Below, in pieces: positions 22,150-34,459 of a DNA stretch of 64,000 nt. Within the stretch, counting starts at the first letter, position 1. The number at the start of each line of letters is the position of its first letter. The stretch is from NCBI GenBank assembly GCA_951802425.1, contig OX637804.1:2108001-2172000 (forward strand), read 5' to 3'. Position numbers and translations under genes: made by a program. The notes beneath the pieces were generated by a model. That model did no database searches, had not been told where the DNA came from, and saw only the letters and a list, made by a program, of their open reading frames with translations. The stretch comes from Clavaria fumosa. Its lineage: Eukaryota > Basidiomycota > Agaricomycetes > Agaricales > Clavariaceae.

Positions 22150-23154
22150 CCAGCAGAACCCTGATGCCTCATTGAGGCATAAACGAACATTTGTGGAGAC
22201 AGTGCTTGCACCTCTGACAAGGGGTTATCCCTTTAACGCCCCCCTGCCCAGACAGGGCTCTGGATGGCTATCCCTGGCCATCGGGGATGTCCGTCAAACC
22301 TGGTGCATGGGTTGTCGAGTTGAAGACAGTTGAGGAGGTGATAGCCCTCAACCAGCAGGCACATCATGGAGTGCCTGACGGCAGTTACAATATGACTGCC
22401 GTAATGAAGATGCGATGGGCCATTAAGGAGGCCCAGGAGAATGTGGCAGCAGGAAAGCTGCCTATGCCTGTTGAGGAACTGGAGAGTTCCTGCTGGTGTT
22501 GAGAAATCGGCAGACCAGGTGGCACACCATCTGCAGGGGCAGATGTTGCGAGATAGCAGAGGGATGGGTGACCCATCCCTGAGGGCAGGACCCTCGGAAG
22601 TCACAGGAGGGGGAGCACCCTCCTACCTGTCATACCAGACATTGCTGCTAACAACGGCAAGAGTGGTTGCACCTCCCATTAGGGAGTTTATAGAGACCGG
22701 GGAGCTGTTGCTCCCCCAAGAGCTGTGGCTCTCCTTTGTAGAGGAGAAGGGGGACATTCCCCCTATGAATCTGAAAGGCGACAGAGGCGCAGTGTCAGAC
22801 CTGCACTGCTGGGCTGCCGATATAAGGATGGGCAAGGTCGCCATCCTTGGCATTGATAAAGATGGGGAATCACCCCTGTCTTTTGCATGCAAGGTGGCCA
22901 TCTGGTGCACCATCTCAGGCCTGAATGCGGCACCCATTCCTAGCTATGGCTGTAGCCCTCTTTGTGTCAAAGGGGGCATACGTGCAGGCCATCAAAGGGA
23001 GAGCCCTCCCTGTATGATGTTCCAGGCACTGGAACACAAGGATAACACCAACCATTGCGCAGACAATTGAGGCATTTGTAGACTCCGGAGTCTCCATTGA
23101 GGAAATGGAGCTCTGGGACAAATTTGTACTCGCATGGGCATGCGAGTACATGTG
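22150..23154 (+). pseudogene. post-pol coding remnant of the gypsy element, unknown function
   Basis: Three overlapping frames suggest one former protein. These are VVELKTVEEVIALNQQAHHG...MRWAIKEAQENVAAGK (about 22290-22480), then PPIREFIETGELLLPQELWL...VAILGIDKDGE (about 22660-22920), then AYVQAIKGRALPV...IEAFVDSGVSIEEMELWDKF (about 22940-23154). Two frameshifts and some TGA codons break it. I do not recognise the family; it is not envelope-like, with no signal peptide or membrane segment. It may be an accessory gene of this element lineage or a captured host gene. Confidence 0.45.
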
Positions 23155-23315
23155 AAAGGGGAATGCCCCCTTGGATGACAATATCCAGCTAGTGCTGGGT
23201 GAACGGGAGAAGCCCCCTGTACCTCCCCAGACATATGCACTGCTAGAGTGCATAGGGTGCAGGGCGCATCCATGCTGTCATCGGCTGAGCGAGAAGACAG
23301 GAGACGAATGGAGGG

Positions 23316-26300
23316 GAAGCCATTGCCTCTGGTATGACATAGGTCAACTTGGGGATGATATTTTTGGCTTGAACTTGTGCAAGCTCGCACAAGTTCAACA
23401 AAGTTTTGCTCAGCTTGTGGCTGCGGAAATAACCGAATCGTTGAGAAACTCAGGGATTCCGACAAGAGAAATATAAGCACCGGGAAAAAGATTCGCTTGG
23501 CACGGAATTATAAAGACAACAGCGGGAATTGTGGGAGAAGGTACGGCGGCCTACATAACTGACCAACACTTGAATTGTTCACGTGCTCGTCAAGCTGGCA
23601 AGACTAGAGGCAGCGCAGACTATCGCATACCCCACCTGCTACTTCGCAACTCATGCTCCTCGGGGTGCACGGAGCGAACACCAGAAGCATCATGCGTCAG
23701 ACCTCGGAAATTGTCAGCTGGGCATGCTCCACACTTCGATTCATCGTGCTCGAGACGAAGCGCTCCTTGGTCATATGACAACAATACTGCGGTGATGATA
23801 TGAAATGATAGCCATCTCCGCGCTAACGCAGCGTGAGTTGCAGCAAGCGCTAACGCAGCGTGAGTTGCAGCAAGCGCTGACGCTGAGAGTGCCGGAGTTA
23901 TGAACCAGACAAGCGTCTAGGTAACAGCATGTGTGCTGTCACGTTTCCTTTGTTACTATATCGAGCACAACCCAGATCAACGTTCAACGTTCAGCGTCGA
24001 CCATTCGGTGACTTCACTTAGTCTCGCGCGTCTTTGGACCGTATGATTCGCAGCTCAAAAAGGCCTCTTGTACCCACTCGAGCGACTCCGTCACCCCATC
24101 GAGAGTGACCAGGGGGTGGTCATTGTTCCCACGATTTGCGTGATGATAATTTAATCTCTGACGCTGAGACGGACTTTTTCTAGACTGTGAGTCACTGCAT
24201 AGCAGTTGCCAGCAGCGCTCGTTGACGCCACTGATTCGCCTTATCTCTGCCAGCGCGACACCGGAGACCCGAATTGTCTCCCCTCTTGTGCTCATTCAAA
24301 CGACATGTCACTCCCATCCAGTCAGCGGTGGCCATTGTCATCTCGACTTGCGATCCGGAGACTTTTAATCCATGATGCCTGGCACGCGCCCGGTTTCTTT
24401 AGGATATTATGGGCGGGGATCTTGACAGTCAGATGCGGTTGTCATCTCGGAAACCAGATGGTCCGAAGCTGCATGGAGCAAGAAGTTCAAGCTCATGACC
24501 TGTGGACACACACTGTCTCTGAACGTGCGTTAGAATTCAGGTCACCTCCCCACCGACTTTTATGTACCACGTCAAAAGATCGGACCATACATGATGCTAA
24601 GTCTCGCACGTGCAGCGCCACCGTAGGGAATAAAAGGACATGGGTTGAATTCTCAAGACTCCAACATAAAAATTCATCCTCACCATGGCCCTTCCTCAGA
24701 ACCCCGTCTTCATCACTAACGCGCAGTACCAAACTAGGGTCGTTGACCTTTCTAAGGGCCAGCCCAATGGGCCCGTCATCTTGTTTTCGCTAAACGGTGG
24801 CGATAACCAGCAGGTCCGTATGGACCTCTACGCATTCTAGAAAGTCGCCCACTTAACGAACGCAGTGGTCGTTTGAACAAATAAGCGGGGATACCTACAA
24901 TGTCCAGTCGCAGATTCCAGCTGCTTCCTTCATCAATGGTCCAGATGACGTCGACGTACGCGCTAAACAAAGTGTCCCGTGTCGAATCTGATTTGAGCGT
25001 GTTCAGCCCCCCATTCCGCTGAGTGGGAACATCAGCCCTACTGTCTTCAAGGTGAAGGTCATAGGAACTGCTGGCGCAATTGCCGTTACGTATGGTGTTC
25101 AGAACTTCCCTGCGAAATTTTATTCACCGGAATCCCGACCAGCATTAAGAAGGATAACTTGTATTGGACTGCCCCTAACGGCAACGACTTCACACAGGTA
25201 CATCCTTTCATTAAGATTCGCTTGTACGCTTTGGCTCAGACATTTGCATCAGGTTATACTCGACCCCGGGCACGGCGCGGGGGGCTCTGCCAGCGAAGCC
25301 CAGAAATGGCTCATTGCCACCGTTTAGGTTCTGTTCTAGAATGCCAGCCTCGCCTGGTTTCCTCTCTTCTTGTGATTGTTTCTGAATTGTTCTTCTGCCT
25401 CGAGTGGCCCTCAGTAGTCTTGTAACAACAATTGTTGAGTCTCGCTAGTGTACTGTTTGGCAATCTGCCATCTGCGAGCTCAAATCCCAGTGAAATTTCT
25501 ATGAATTCTTGATTGCGCGAAAAAGAAATGAGCAAATCGGGCAGTGCACGTGTTCTGCCCCTTTGTAATTGATCGGACTTGATCGTGCCCTGATCGAAAC
25601 CTGATCGATCGCGGTCTTGACGGCTTCACGACAACACAACAATATGATGGAAGGCGGCGCCCCCGGGATGCCCGAATGCGTTAGCCTCTCTTTACTGGGC
25701 TCGGACTCCGTGACCATTTCACTCTGTCATTGATTCTGACTCAGCACTCTGTCACAGCGCAGTATAACTTGCATGAGTTGCAGTTCCACCACTCCTCATG
25801 ACTGCGATTCTGCACTTCAAGACCTCACCTCCCTCACTTTGGATCCACTAGGTGGGCTTTGAAAGACTCCATCGGACTAGCCAACATGGGTGAATCACAT
25901 TTGATAACCGTCCAGTCCAAAGCACTGTGATCAACAGCTATTGAGTCACTCAACCCAATGGAACCTACTCAACCCAAACGGTCCTACGTCGTATTCCATG
26001 GAGATTGCCCGCATTGCATACCATAGTAATTCCACAAGTCTACGATACTCTCTGATGCAACGTGAATGAGCAAACTCTTAGAAATCGCATCTTAATTGGA
26101 TTGCTAATGACAGAGGCACTATATTGTCGAAAAATTCCTCTTGACTTTCTCCCCAACAACCATGCGTCGACTAAAACGAGACAAGGGAAGCTCACTGGGG
26201 TTGGTGGTAAATACGAGGACAAGATGACTTCAGACTGTCCCTTTTGCATATTTCCACGATACAGATTAACGAGCTTCTGAAGTAAAGATGCCTGTACACA

Positions 26301-26992
26301 GATTTGGACCGCGTGAAATGACGAGACCAGACATTTATCGTTAAGAATAATAATCTAAGAACTCGCCATATATTGGACAGGTTACGCGCTTCTCTTTACA
26401 TCATTGACCTGGAAGCTATGGTCATTTCCGAGACGACTGTATTGTAGATTCCCAGTGCCTTTAATGCATACTGGTAATCCTCGCAGACGACTTCCTGAAA
26501 ATGAACAGGAATCAGGGGCGAGTTTTCCAATATATTTACTGTATGTGTCAGCGACGAAACTGAGCCCGTCTTCAACTAGCCACTCTCATCACTGAGTTCT
26601 CCATTTTTACGGTTGGATACCTTTGCGCTCGGGCTAATCATTGCATCTTATCGAACATTGCAAAGGTGCTTTGAGCGTTGCATACATGGCTTCCCTGGCC
26701 TATACCGTCTGACAGGAGAACATCTCGGAGGGATGTTATTACCTTCGTCAGCCCTTACCCCACGTTGAATGTATCGCATGAACAAGGAATGAGACTACAT
26801 GGCTAGTGAATTAGCATATGAGACCCATAAATAGATAATGGCTGTGCCCTGCAATCCATCCTACTATTTCTGGTTCACCACATCAACGCATCGTCGATTC
26901 CAACTTCCCTAAGTTTGGCGTACTATGCAATTTCTACGTTGGCACCACGACATCGCATTGAAGTCTCTCGATGTCACTGGGGGGGTAAAGAG
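23316..26992 (+). repeat. segmental duplication, copy B (partner 10179-13751)
   Basis: The segment is colinear with copy A. It has a local 27-base tandem duplication near 23820 (GCTAACGCAGCGTGAGTTGC repeated) that A lacks. It keeps CpG sites where A shows TG or CA, for example CATGCGTCGACTAAAACG near 26161 against CATGTGTCAACTAAAACG in A. The right edge lies about 50 bases before the aminopeptidase ATG. A frame reading DIGQLGDDIFGLNLCKLAQV crosses its left edge; its meaning is unclear. Confidence 0.85.
24685..25327 (+). CDS. small QxW beta-trefoil protein, copy B
   Basis: Exons 24685-24813, 24866-24955, 25007-25089, 25143-25197 and 25253-25327 give an intact 143-residue protein. It differs from copy A at a handful of positions (for example Lys to Arg at 18, Gln to Lys at 24, Gln to Leu at 36). 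The QxW triplet GGDNQQW is again completed across intron 1, and the C-terminus reads GSASEAQKWLIATV. As in copy A, the third intron uses the acceptor GACCAG; the nearer acceptor seen in copy C is CAC here and could not work. Role as for copy A: carbohydrate or protease binding, not resolved. Confidence 0.75.
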
Positions 26993-27043
26993 AGCGACGG
27001 ACAATGAATATGAAATTATGCAATGCGTAAATTGGCACGAGGC

Positions 27044-30000
27044 ATGCTCTCATTTCCTCGGCCAGCGAGCCTCCTTTTGAGTTTGAAGGCTTTTGTCCAG
27101 CGTTTCCCTACCCGCGCCGTACGCCATGACTTTCAGTATACTCGTCGTCAGCCAGCCGCAAGCCAATTCAACACAAATGTATGAACTGTGAACTTTGTTG
27201 TCAACAGCGACGTAGCGTCACGCCTTGTTTCAGTTTCACACAGGGCGACCGTTTGCTGCACCGACATCCGTAATAGCTGTATCAAAGGCTGCAGACGTGA
27301 ACCGCCTCCCAACGAGCGTAAAACCAACACATTATGATTTGACGATTCGCACGGATCTTCAGAAACTGACTTTCCAAGGTCTTGTGAAAATCAGGTTCGT
27401 CCGATTCAAGCCTACGATTCCATTGTCGTACTGTCGCTCATGTTATGTAGCCTCGACGTCAAAGAAGAAACCTCCGTTCTTGTCCTGAATTCCACAGGGC
27501 TCGAACTTGGCGCCGCAGCCCTTCGTTATGGCCAGGAGGAGCAGCTAGGGCTCATTCCCACCCAACAGGCCGATTTGGAGCGCATTAGTTTCACGTTACA
27601 GAAATCTCTTCCCGCGGGTTCAAAAGCACAGCTTCAAATTGCATACAGTGGCAAGATCACTGATCAGATGAAAGGATATTATAGATCTTCCTGGATGGAC
27701 GGATCGACCAGCAGGAACTACGCACTCACTCAATTCGAAGTACGCTTCCCTATACATCCCAAGTCCAGAGGCTCACCGTCATTCCATACGTCAGGCAATC
27801 TCTGCGCGTCATGCTCTTCCCTGTTACGACGAACCCCTCCTCAAAGCAACATTTACTATCACTATGATATCCCGGGCCGATACAGTCAACCTGAGCAACA
27901 TGCCTGTCGCATCCGATACTCCATATGTGCCGTCATCGAGTGGAAAACTTGGAGACTCTTCTGTAGAGCTCTTGTCCTCTTTATTCCTTGAGGATAAGGA
28001 GTCAAAGAAGTGGAAAGTCACGAAATTTGAAACAACTCCTTTGGTCTGTTGATCGCCAGTCCGTCGATTTATCCTGACGATTTGTTCCATCACAGATGTC
28101 GACTTACCTCGTCGCGTTCGCCAACGGTCACTTTGCTCATCTGGAAACGACTTACCACAGTTCCCTGAGTGGAAAAAACATCCCCCTCCGATTCTATGGT
28201 CAGCTTACAGTTCATTCATTACTTGTTTGTCACGCTATCTTCCAGCAACTCCGGATCACATTAGTCAGGGCCAATTTGTCCTCGATATCACGTTGAAAGC
28301 GCTACCCATTTATGAGAAAATTTTTGACGTGGAATATCCGCTCCCCAAGCTCGATACTCTAGGTTCTCTCAATCAAGTCTTCGTCTCATGTGGATCTCAC
28401 ATCACGCAGTTGCGCAGAACTTCGACTCAGGTGCCATGGTTAGTGGTCCGCTCTCTGGGGAGCTGTATGTTCTCATACCATATGTAAGGAAAACTGGGGA
28501 CTGGTCATTGGTGGAACAAGGGCAATGTTTGTCGATCCGGACAAGGCGGATGTCGCCACCAAGCGGCTGGTTGCCTCCACACAATGCCATGAAGTCGCGC
28601 ATATGTGGCTAGGGAATTTGACCACGATGGAATGGTGGACTTACGTCTATCTTAAGGAGGGATTCGCAACTCTGATAGGGGAAAACGTCGTGCTAGACAA
28701 GTTATTCCCGGAGTGGAAATGTGACTCAGGGTTCATCAATGAACACCTTGCCAAGGCACTCTCTCTCGACTCGAAATTGTCTTCTCATCCGATCGAGGTG
28801 GAGTGCCCCAAGGCTAGTGACATAGATCAGATTTTCGACGACTTGTCTTACTCAAAGGCAGCTTGTGGTTAGTTTGTCGTTTCCGTATTCATGATTTATT
28901 CCAGCATGATTTATTTTCATTCTCTGGCAGTCTTGCGCATGTTGTCCAACTACATCGGAGAGGAACGATTTCTGAAGGGAGTATCCCTCTATTTAAAGAA
29001 GAACCTCTACGGAAATACCACCACATCAGACCTATGGGCGGGTATAGAGGCCGCCACTGGTAGGAGAGCTGACACACTTATTCTGCTCGTGACTCATTTC
29101 CTCTCAGACATAGATGTCGGGAAATTGATGGACAAATGGATTACTGCGGTCGGCAGCTTGTGCATTATCCTTTGCCTTTCACTTGTGTTAACTGGTTCGA
29201 TCCAAGATAGGATACCCCGTTCTCACAATAACGGAACAGAAAGACGGAATTCTAGTTCGTCAAGATCGATTCCTTGAGACTGGGCTACCCGAAGACAAGG
29301 ATAATAATACTATTTGGTGTGTTTTCCATATTGCCTTCCGCTCCTCGAACTCAGGCCTCTCTATAGGACGGTGCCTCTGAATATTCTTTCCATTGACGAG
29401 AACGACAAACTTGTGATCAATAAAGCTGTTGTTCTTAATGAAAGGCAGCAATTCTTTCCCGTTGATACAAGCAAACTTTTCAAAATCAACGCAGGCACGA
29501 CCGGTGTTTGTGAGTGGGTCTGCGGAAGCGAGGGACAGCTGACGTATTTGTCCCACTAGATCGGGTCAAGTATTCGCCGCAGAGACTAATTCAGCTTGCG
29601 AATGAGGCATCCCGGGAGTGTTCTGGGCTGTCTCTCAACGACCGTGTGGGCTTGATGCACGACGCCATGGCTCTCTCCCAATCTGGACATTCCAACGTCA
29701 GCAGTGCGCTGACATATATGCACAAACTACGAGAAGAGAAAGAATGTGCGTGACCGTTTATCGCACGTCTTGTTTACCTACTGAGAAAGGCCAGACCTCG
29801 TATGGGAAAGCGTTGCGCAGTCTCTTAACACTCTCGTGAGTGTGTGGTGGGAGAACGGACGTGCCTGTGATCTCCTCAAATCCCTCGGACGTGTACGCCT
29901 GTGCAATTCAATCCATTCGACAGGTAGTCTCTAATTGATGTACTAGCACTTATACGAGCCGCTTGTAAAGCGTCTCGGCTACACATTCAGTCCCAAGGAT

Positions 30001-31048
30001 TCAGCCGAAACCAATTTGCTACGAGCATTGGCTATAGGTGAAGCACTCTATGTTGAGGAGAAAACGTGAGTTGATAGACCTACTGGTTTCATCTACTATC
30101 GAATCTCTTGACCATGGATGGATCCAGCGTCATCGATGAATTGACCGGCCGCTTCGCCCGCTTCATCAAGACCGGGGACGAGTCGGTTATTCCGCAGGAC
30201 ATCGTCTCTTCCTGTTATCTAGCGGTGTGTTTCCTGTGGCTCGTCACTAGTACACCACTCAGACTGATTTGCTAGGCTGTGAAATACGGGGGACGGGCTG
30301 AGTTCGAAGTCATGAAACAAATATACGAGAAACCCAAGACCACGGCAGCGCAGGTTGCGGCAATGTCTGTATGATTAGCTACGTTGATTATCTATGTCCG
30401 ACAATTTTCCAGATACGCATTGGGGGCTAGTCAGGATCCTGAACTCGTCCAAGAAACGCTGCAGTATATACTGCATAAAGCCCGTGACCAGGATTTGCTC
30501 CGCTTCTGCGCAGGATTGCGGAGTAATTTCAAAGCGAGACGAGTTCTGGCCACGTTCTTCAAGGATCATTATGATACGGTTTGTTGCAATGCCTGCACGA
30601 CATTAGAAACGAAGTTGATTCTGCAATGACAGTTCGTCCAGCGACGCCAGGCCGGGTCTGGCATGAGTTACCTGGTGAAGGTAAACAGCAAAACCCGAGT
30701 ACATTACACTCGATTCACCGCAACGTATCCTATTGCAGATTGCTTTCGGCGCATTGACGACTAAGGATGATTATCATGACATCGTAACCTTTTTCCAGGT
30801 ATCATCCTTTACCCATCCAGGTATCAAGCGCTTTTGACCGACATTGAGCAGGGCAAGGACGTCTCAGGATTCGACAAGGCTCTCTCGCAGACTTTGGAGG
30901 GGATCAACGCCAAGGCAGCCTGGATCGACGTAAGTTGACTGCAGATGGTATTGTTGACCTACCGGCTGACAAGCCGTAGCGCTCGACTCCCGACCTGGTC
31001 CAATGGTTGGAATCGCACTTTGGGTCGGAGACTTCCAATCGTCTGTGA
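27044..31048 (+). CDS. APE2: M1-family zinc aminopeptidase with N-terminal presequence
   Basis: Twenty-two exons join in frame to about 968 residues, from MLSFPRPASLLLSLKAFVQR at 27044 to ETSNRL-stop at 31048. Exon starts: 27044, 27234, 27451, 27795, 28096, 28246, 28410, 28489, 28931, 29108, 29207, 29355, 29560, 29795, 29947, 30128, 30276, 30413, 30633, 30739, 30852, 30980. The substrate motif GAMEN is split by the intron 28439-28488. Zinc site: HEVAHMWLGN with downstream Glu in LKEGFAT. The ERAP1-like C-terminal domain runs to the end. The enzyme removes N-terminal residues from peptides. The Arg-rich, acid-poor first 45 residues look like a mitochondrial presequence, as in yeast Ape2 (952 residues) and unlike the shorter Aap1. 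No disabling mutation is seen. Confidence 0.9.
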
Positions 31049-32768
31049 AGATGGTCGGGTGAATTCTCTTTGTGACATGCCGTTTTGGCATTGTTACATT
31101 TCTTTCTACGACGTCCTTGCAAAATATGCCAAGACTTCGCCCTATTGCCCTGAAAAGTGACTCCTCATCGTAGTTGAGTAGTACAAGCATCCGTTCTACA
31201 CTGAAATGTAGCCATCTTTGTCCAATATCATGCTACTGACATGGAGTTTCAGAGCATATTTCGATCAGCCACCGACGCTGTATGTAATGCAAATGTTTTT
31301 GGACCAATTCGCCCAGAATCCCTGCTCTTGTGCAGAGCTCATCTTATTTGTGTGCTGTGGATCGCTGTGTTTAGAAGGATCGGATGCTCAGTCACCGGCA
31401 CCGTCGACGATAACCCATAAATAACGGTTCGTTCTTCTAACGAGAATGTTAACTGGGAAGCGACATTTATATCGCATCCAACGCGGCACAGAAGCATTCT
31501 GCCAGAGCTTCGTGGGCAATGCCGCGTCATCGCTCTAGCAGGGAATGTCATTTCCAAATTCCTCCAGCGCAGCGTAATGTGTAAATGTCTTGGTTGTACA
31601 AAATTAAATAACAACCGATCGTAGTAAGGACAAACGGTGCGAGAAGGATGCGGGGCAGGCCAGAGGCTCGCAGCAGGGACACGCGGTGTGAGAAGAACGC
31701 AAGGCCACTCAGGTGATGAGGCGAGCGCGAAGAGAGGAGGCGAAGAGATATCGAGCTTGAAGTTCCCTACACGTGATGGTCTCTTGATCCCTTTCCACGA
31801 CATCAAGGATCTCTAGTCTTTGAAAGAAACTAGAATCATCAATTGGCCATTAGTGAAACCTCAACAATAAGGAAGTTGAAAGTAAGACTGGTTATGGGAG
31901 AGTGTGTACTCGAGTACCCTCTGAATCGCGGCAACCACCCATCATATTCTAGTCCGCAACCCCAACGATATATTTAGCGAAAATTCAAAGGGGCTTAAGA
32001 GGCATCTTGGTCGTATGGCGAAGCGACATTACAGTAAGGCGATAATGTAATATGATAGCCATCTTCATGTGAGCCATTGCGAGCGCCAGCACGAAAATAA
32101 TTGGGTCATGAGACAGATAAGCAGTGGCTGGAGTGACAGCGTGTGTTCCATTCTCCTGGAGGTCCTAGCAAGTAGGCGCCCTTTCACGGTCGGCGTATGG
32201 AGCAGGGCCCAGAACTTGAACGAGATACAAGAAGCGTCCGTCTTACTGTAAGTTGTAGAATGGATTTGTGGAAGCGACACGACACGTGGCCTCGCGTGTT
32301 GACGCGACCAAAAATTATGCTGCCAATAGCGCTCATACTCTTCCGCGTGTTTCGCCTTGATCCGCAACCCTCAGAAAACCCCCTTGTTGTGCTCATTCGG
32401 ACTGAGTGGTGCTCTCATCCATCTTTGTCGTAATGAAGATCTGGGGTTTCTTGGCGTCCGATGAGGGGAGGCTGTAGGCCGAGATCTTGGTGGTCTACGC
32501 ATGTCAATGCGGCGCATGCACGATCGCCATCTCGGAAAATTCGTTGGTCCGATCAGAATATCTTGCTCCGTTTGCGAGCGCTGAGCGCTGAGCTTGAGCG
32601 CGGCGCAAGATTCAGGTCAGATCTCTTCTATCTATTGTCATACACCATGTTAAGACTGCGTGCGATAAAGACCGTTGAACGTTGAACTCTCGCACGCGTG
32701 GTGCTACGATTGGGGTTAAATGGAGACGAGCTGAATCCTAGAGACTCCAATTTGTAACTTCATTCATA
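31049..32768. other. intergenic region with promoter of trefoil gene C
   Basis: A 155-codon minus-strand frame (31806-31339) has no recognisable domain and I do not count it as a gene. From about 32040 the sequence resembles the upstream region of trefoil copies A and B (GATAATGTAATATGATAGCC, and a GACTTTT... block), so the trefoil promoter region is shared. Nothing else is evident. Confidence 0.4.
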
Positions 32769-33426
32769 ATGACCCTTCCTCGGAACCCCGTCTTCATCGT
32801 TAACGCTCAGTACCGTCCTAGGGTCGTTGACCTTTATAAATCTGAGGCCCATGGCCCCGTCACTCTGCGTTCCCAAAACAGTAAATTAAATCAACAGGTC
32901 AGTATGGACATTCACGCGTATTCACGTGCTCTGATGCCCTCCTACTTAACGAACGCAGTGGTCGTTTGAACAGATAAGCGAGGACACCTACAATATCCAG
33001 TCGCAGATCGATGCTCCTTCATTTGTCAATGCTGCAGATGGCGTCGACGTATGTGGCTAACCAAGTCAGTTTTATATCAAATCTGATTTTAACGTGTCTA
33101 GCCCCCAATTCCTTTGAAAGGCAACATTAGTCCTACCACCTTTACTGTGAAAGTCGAAGGAATTACTGACGAAACTGCTGTCACGTATGGTGTTCACATC
33201 TGTCTCATGATAGTTTGCTCAGCCAGATCCTGACCAGCATCAAGAGGGATAATTTGTACTGGACTGTCCTTAACAGCAAAGATCACACGCAGGTACATTC
33301 GCCTTTTTGGGGAGATTTGCTTGTACGGTTCGGCTCAGACGTTTGCACTAGCTTGTGCTCGAACCCGGACACGGCGCGGCAGGCTCTCCCAGCGAAGCCC
33401 AGAAATGGCTCTTGCGCACCGTCTAG
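32769..33426 (+). CDS. small QxW beta-trefoil protein, copy C
   Basis: Exons 32769-32897, 32959-33048, 33102-33184, 33238-33292 and 33352-33426 encode 143 residues, starting MTLPRNPVFIVNAQYRPRVV and ending EAQKWLLRTV. An alternative acceptor at 33222 would add five residues (QILTS) in frame and is unique to this copy. The first repeat is more diverged than in A and B (SKLNQQW replaces GGDNQQW), so ligand binding may differ. All splice sites are GT-AG and there are no stops. It stands between the aminopeptidase and SEC31, which suggests this is the home locus of the family. Confidence 0.75.
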
Positions 33427-34459
33427 ATTTCGTTCTCACCAAATTATCGACTTTGCTTAGTGTCCCCTCCCACCATGCGTGTTGCAATAGTGTTTTTGAT
33501 TCGCTCCTCTACCTCGAGTCCTCAGTTTGTTTTTGCACCGATAATTAGTGGTATATCGTTTCGGCAACCTACCATTTGCGCGCTCAATTCTCCGTGAAAT
33601 CCTGGGCTGCACCATCTTTCAAGAATGCTTGTTGATATGCCTTCCAAATTGAGTTCCGCAATGCAGGGACAAGTAAATGGTCAACTTACAATTTGAAGAA
33701 AGTAGGAGTGCCACATGCTCAAACCTGACTGGTGTGAGATACTATATTGAGCATAAGCAGAATGGACCGCAGCTCGTCGATTCTTGTGCGGGGTTGTATA
33801 GGAGGAGAGCAAGGTGACTTCCTCCACCGATTCATCTCGTGACCCTCGCGCCTTCGACATCCTCATTACTAACAACGCTCGTTGCGGCCTCGTCCTTTCT
33901 CCTTGCAACTTTCAGACGCCCAAATAGCCCGGAGTTCTTAATCGGCTACCCTCCAATTTTCGTTGTTACTGTAGTCAGTCAGAGTGGCCAGCGGGTGGCG
34001 CTCTCATCTGTCTTCGCCCTCACGGTTCGCGAAATTGTGGCGACTTTGCTTCCATTCCTGGTCTCCGATGCTCCGTGTATAGACGCTAGACCATTTGTTA
34101 CATGTTGTGCGCCGAAATCTTCTAACTGCGCATGGCAATGCATCATCGTCTCGGGAAACTCGACAATTCCCCGAACGTGCCATCCATCCCCGAAGACACG
34201 TAAAGGGTACGGCAGAACACCTTCACATTTTCCATATGACGTGGTAAGTGGGTCCTACAATGACGCAGCTACTTTAAATCATACAAAATAGGGAAGACGA
34301 CCTGTGCGAGCGTCGATTTTTTGATCGCTTGAGCGCAGGATCCACTTCTATCGACTCGTCAACGGGTCAAACCAGACGCGATACGCGTGGGCTTACTGTC
34401 TGGGTTAAAAGGAGACAGTATTGAAGCTCGAGACTCCAACTTGTAACTTCATCCTCGCA
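33427..34459. other. intergenic, trefoil-like upstream sequence, no gene seen
   Basis: A plus frame at 33839-34291 has no domain and contains pieces that match the trefoil upstream region (GTGGCGCTCTCATC..., GACTTT). I treat it as non-coding. A TATA-like GGGTTAAAAGG occurs at about 34402. Confidence 0.35.

Larger units (their letters stand above)
16133..23315 (+). mobile_element. Ty3/gypsy element with gag, pol and post-pol frame; 3' LTR missing
   Basis: A 225-bp 5' LTR (TGTAAGGC...GCCTTACA, 16133-16357) is followed by gag, pol and a further coding region. I find no second copy of the LTR; the element ends where the duplicated segment starts at 23316. The pol frame is continuous in length but broken by stop codons, nearly all TGA, so it cannot be autonomous now. 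Confidence 0.8.

Noticed and set aside
31339..31806. 155-codon minus-strand frame after the aminopeptidase
   Set aside because: No domain, odd composition, and no frame-keeping splice partners; probably chance.
33839..34291. 150-codon plus frame upstream of trefoil copy D
   Set aside because: It overlaps sequence related to the trefoil upstream region; no protein features.
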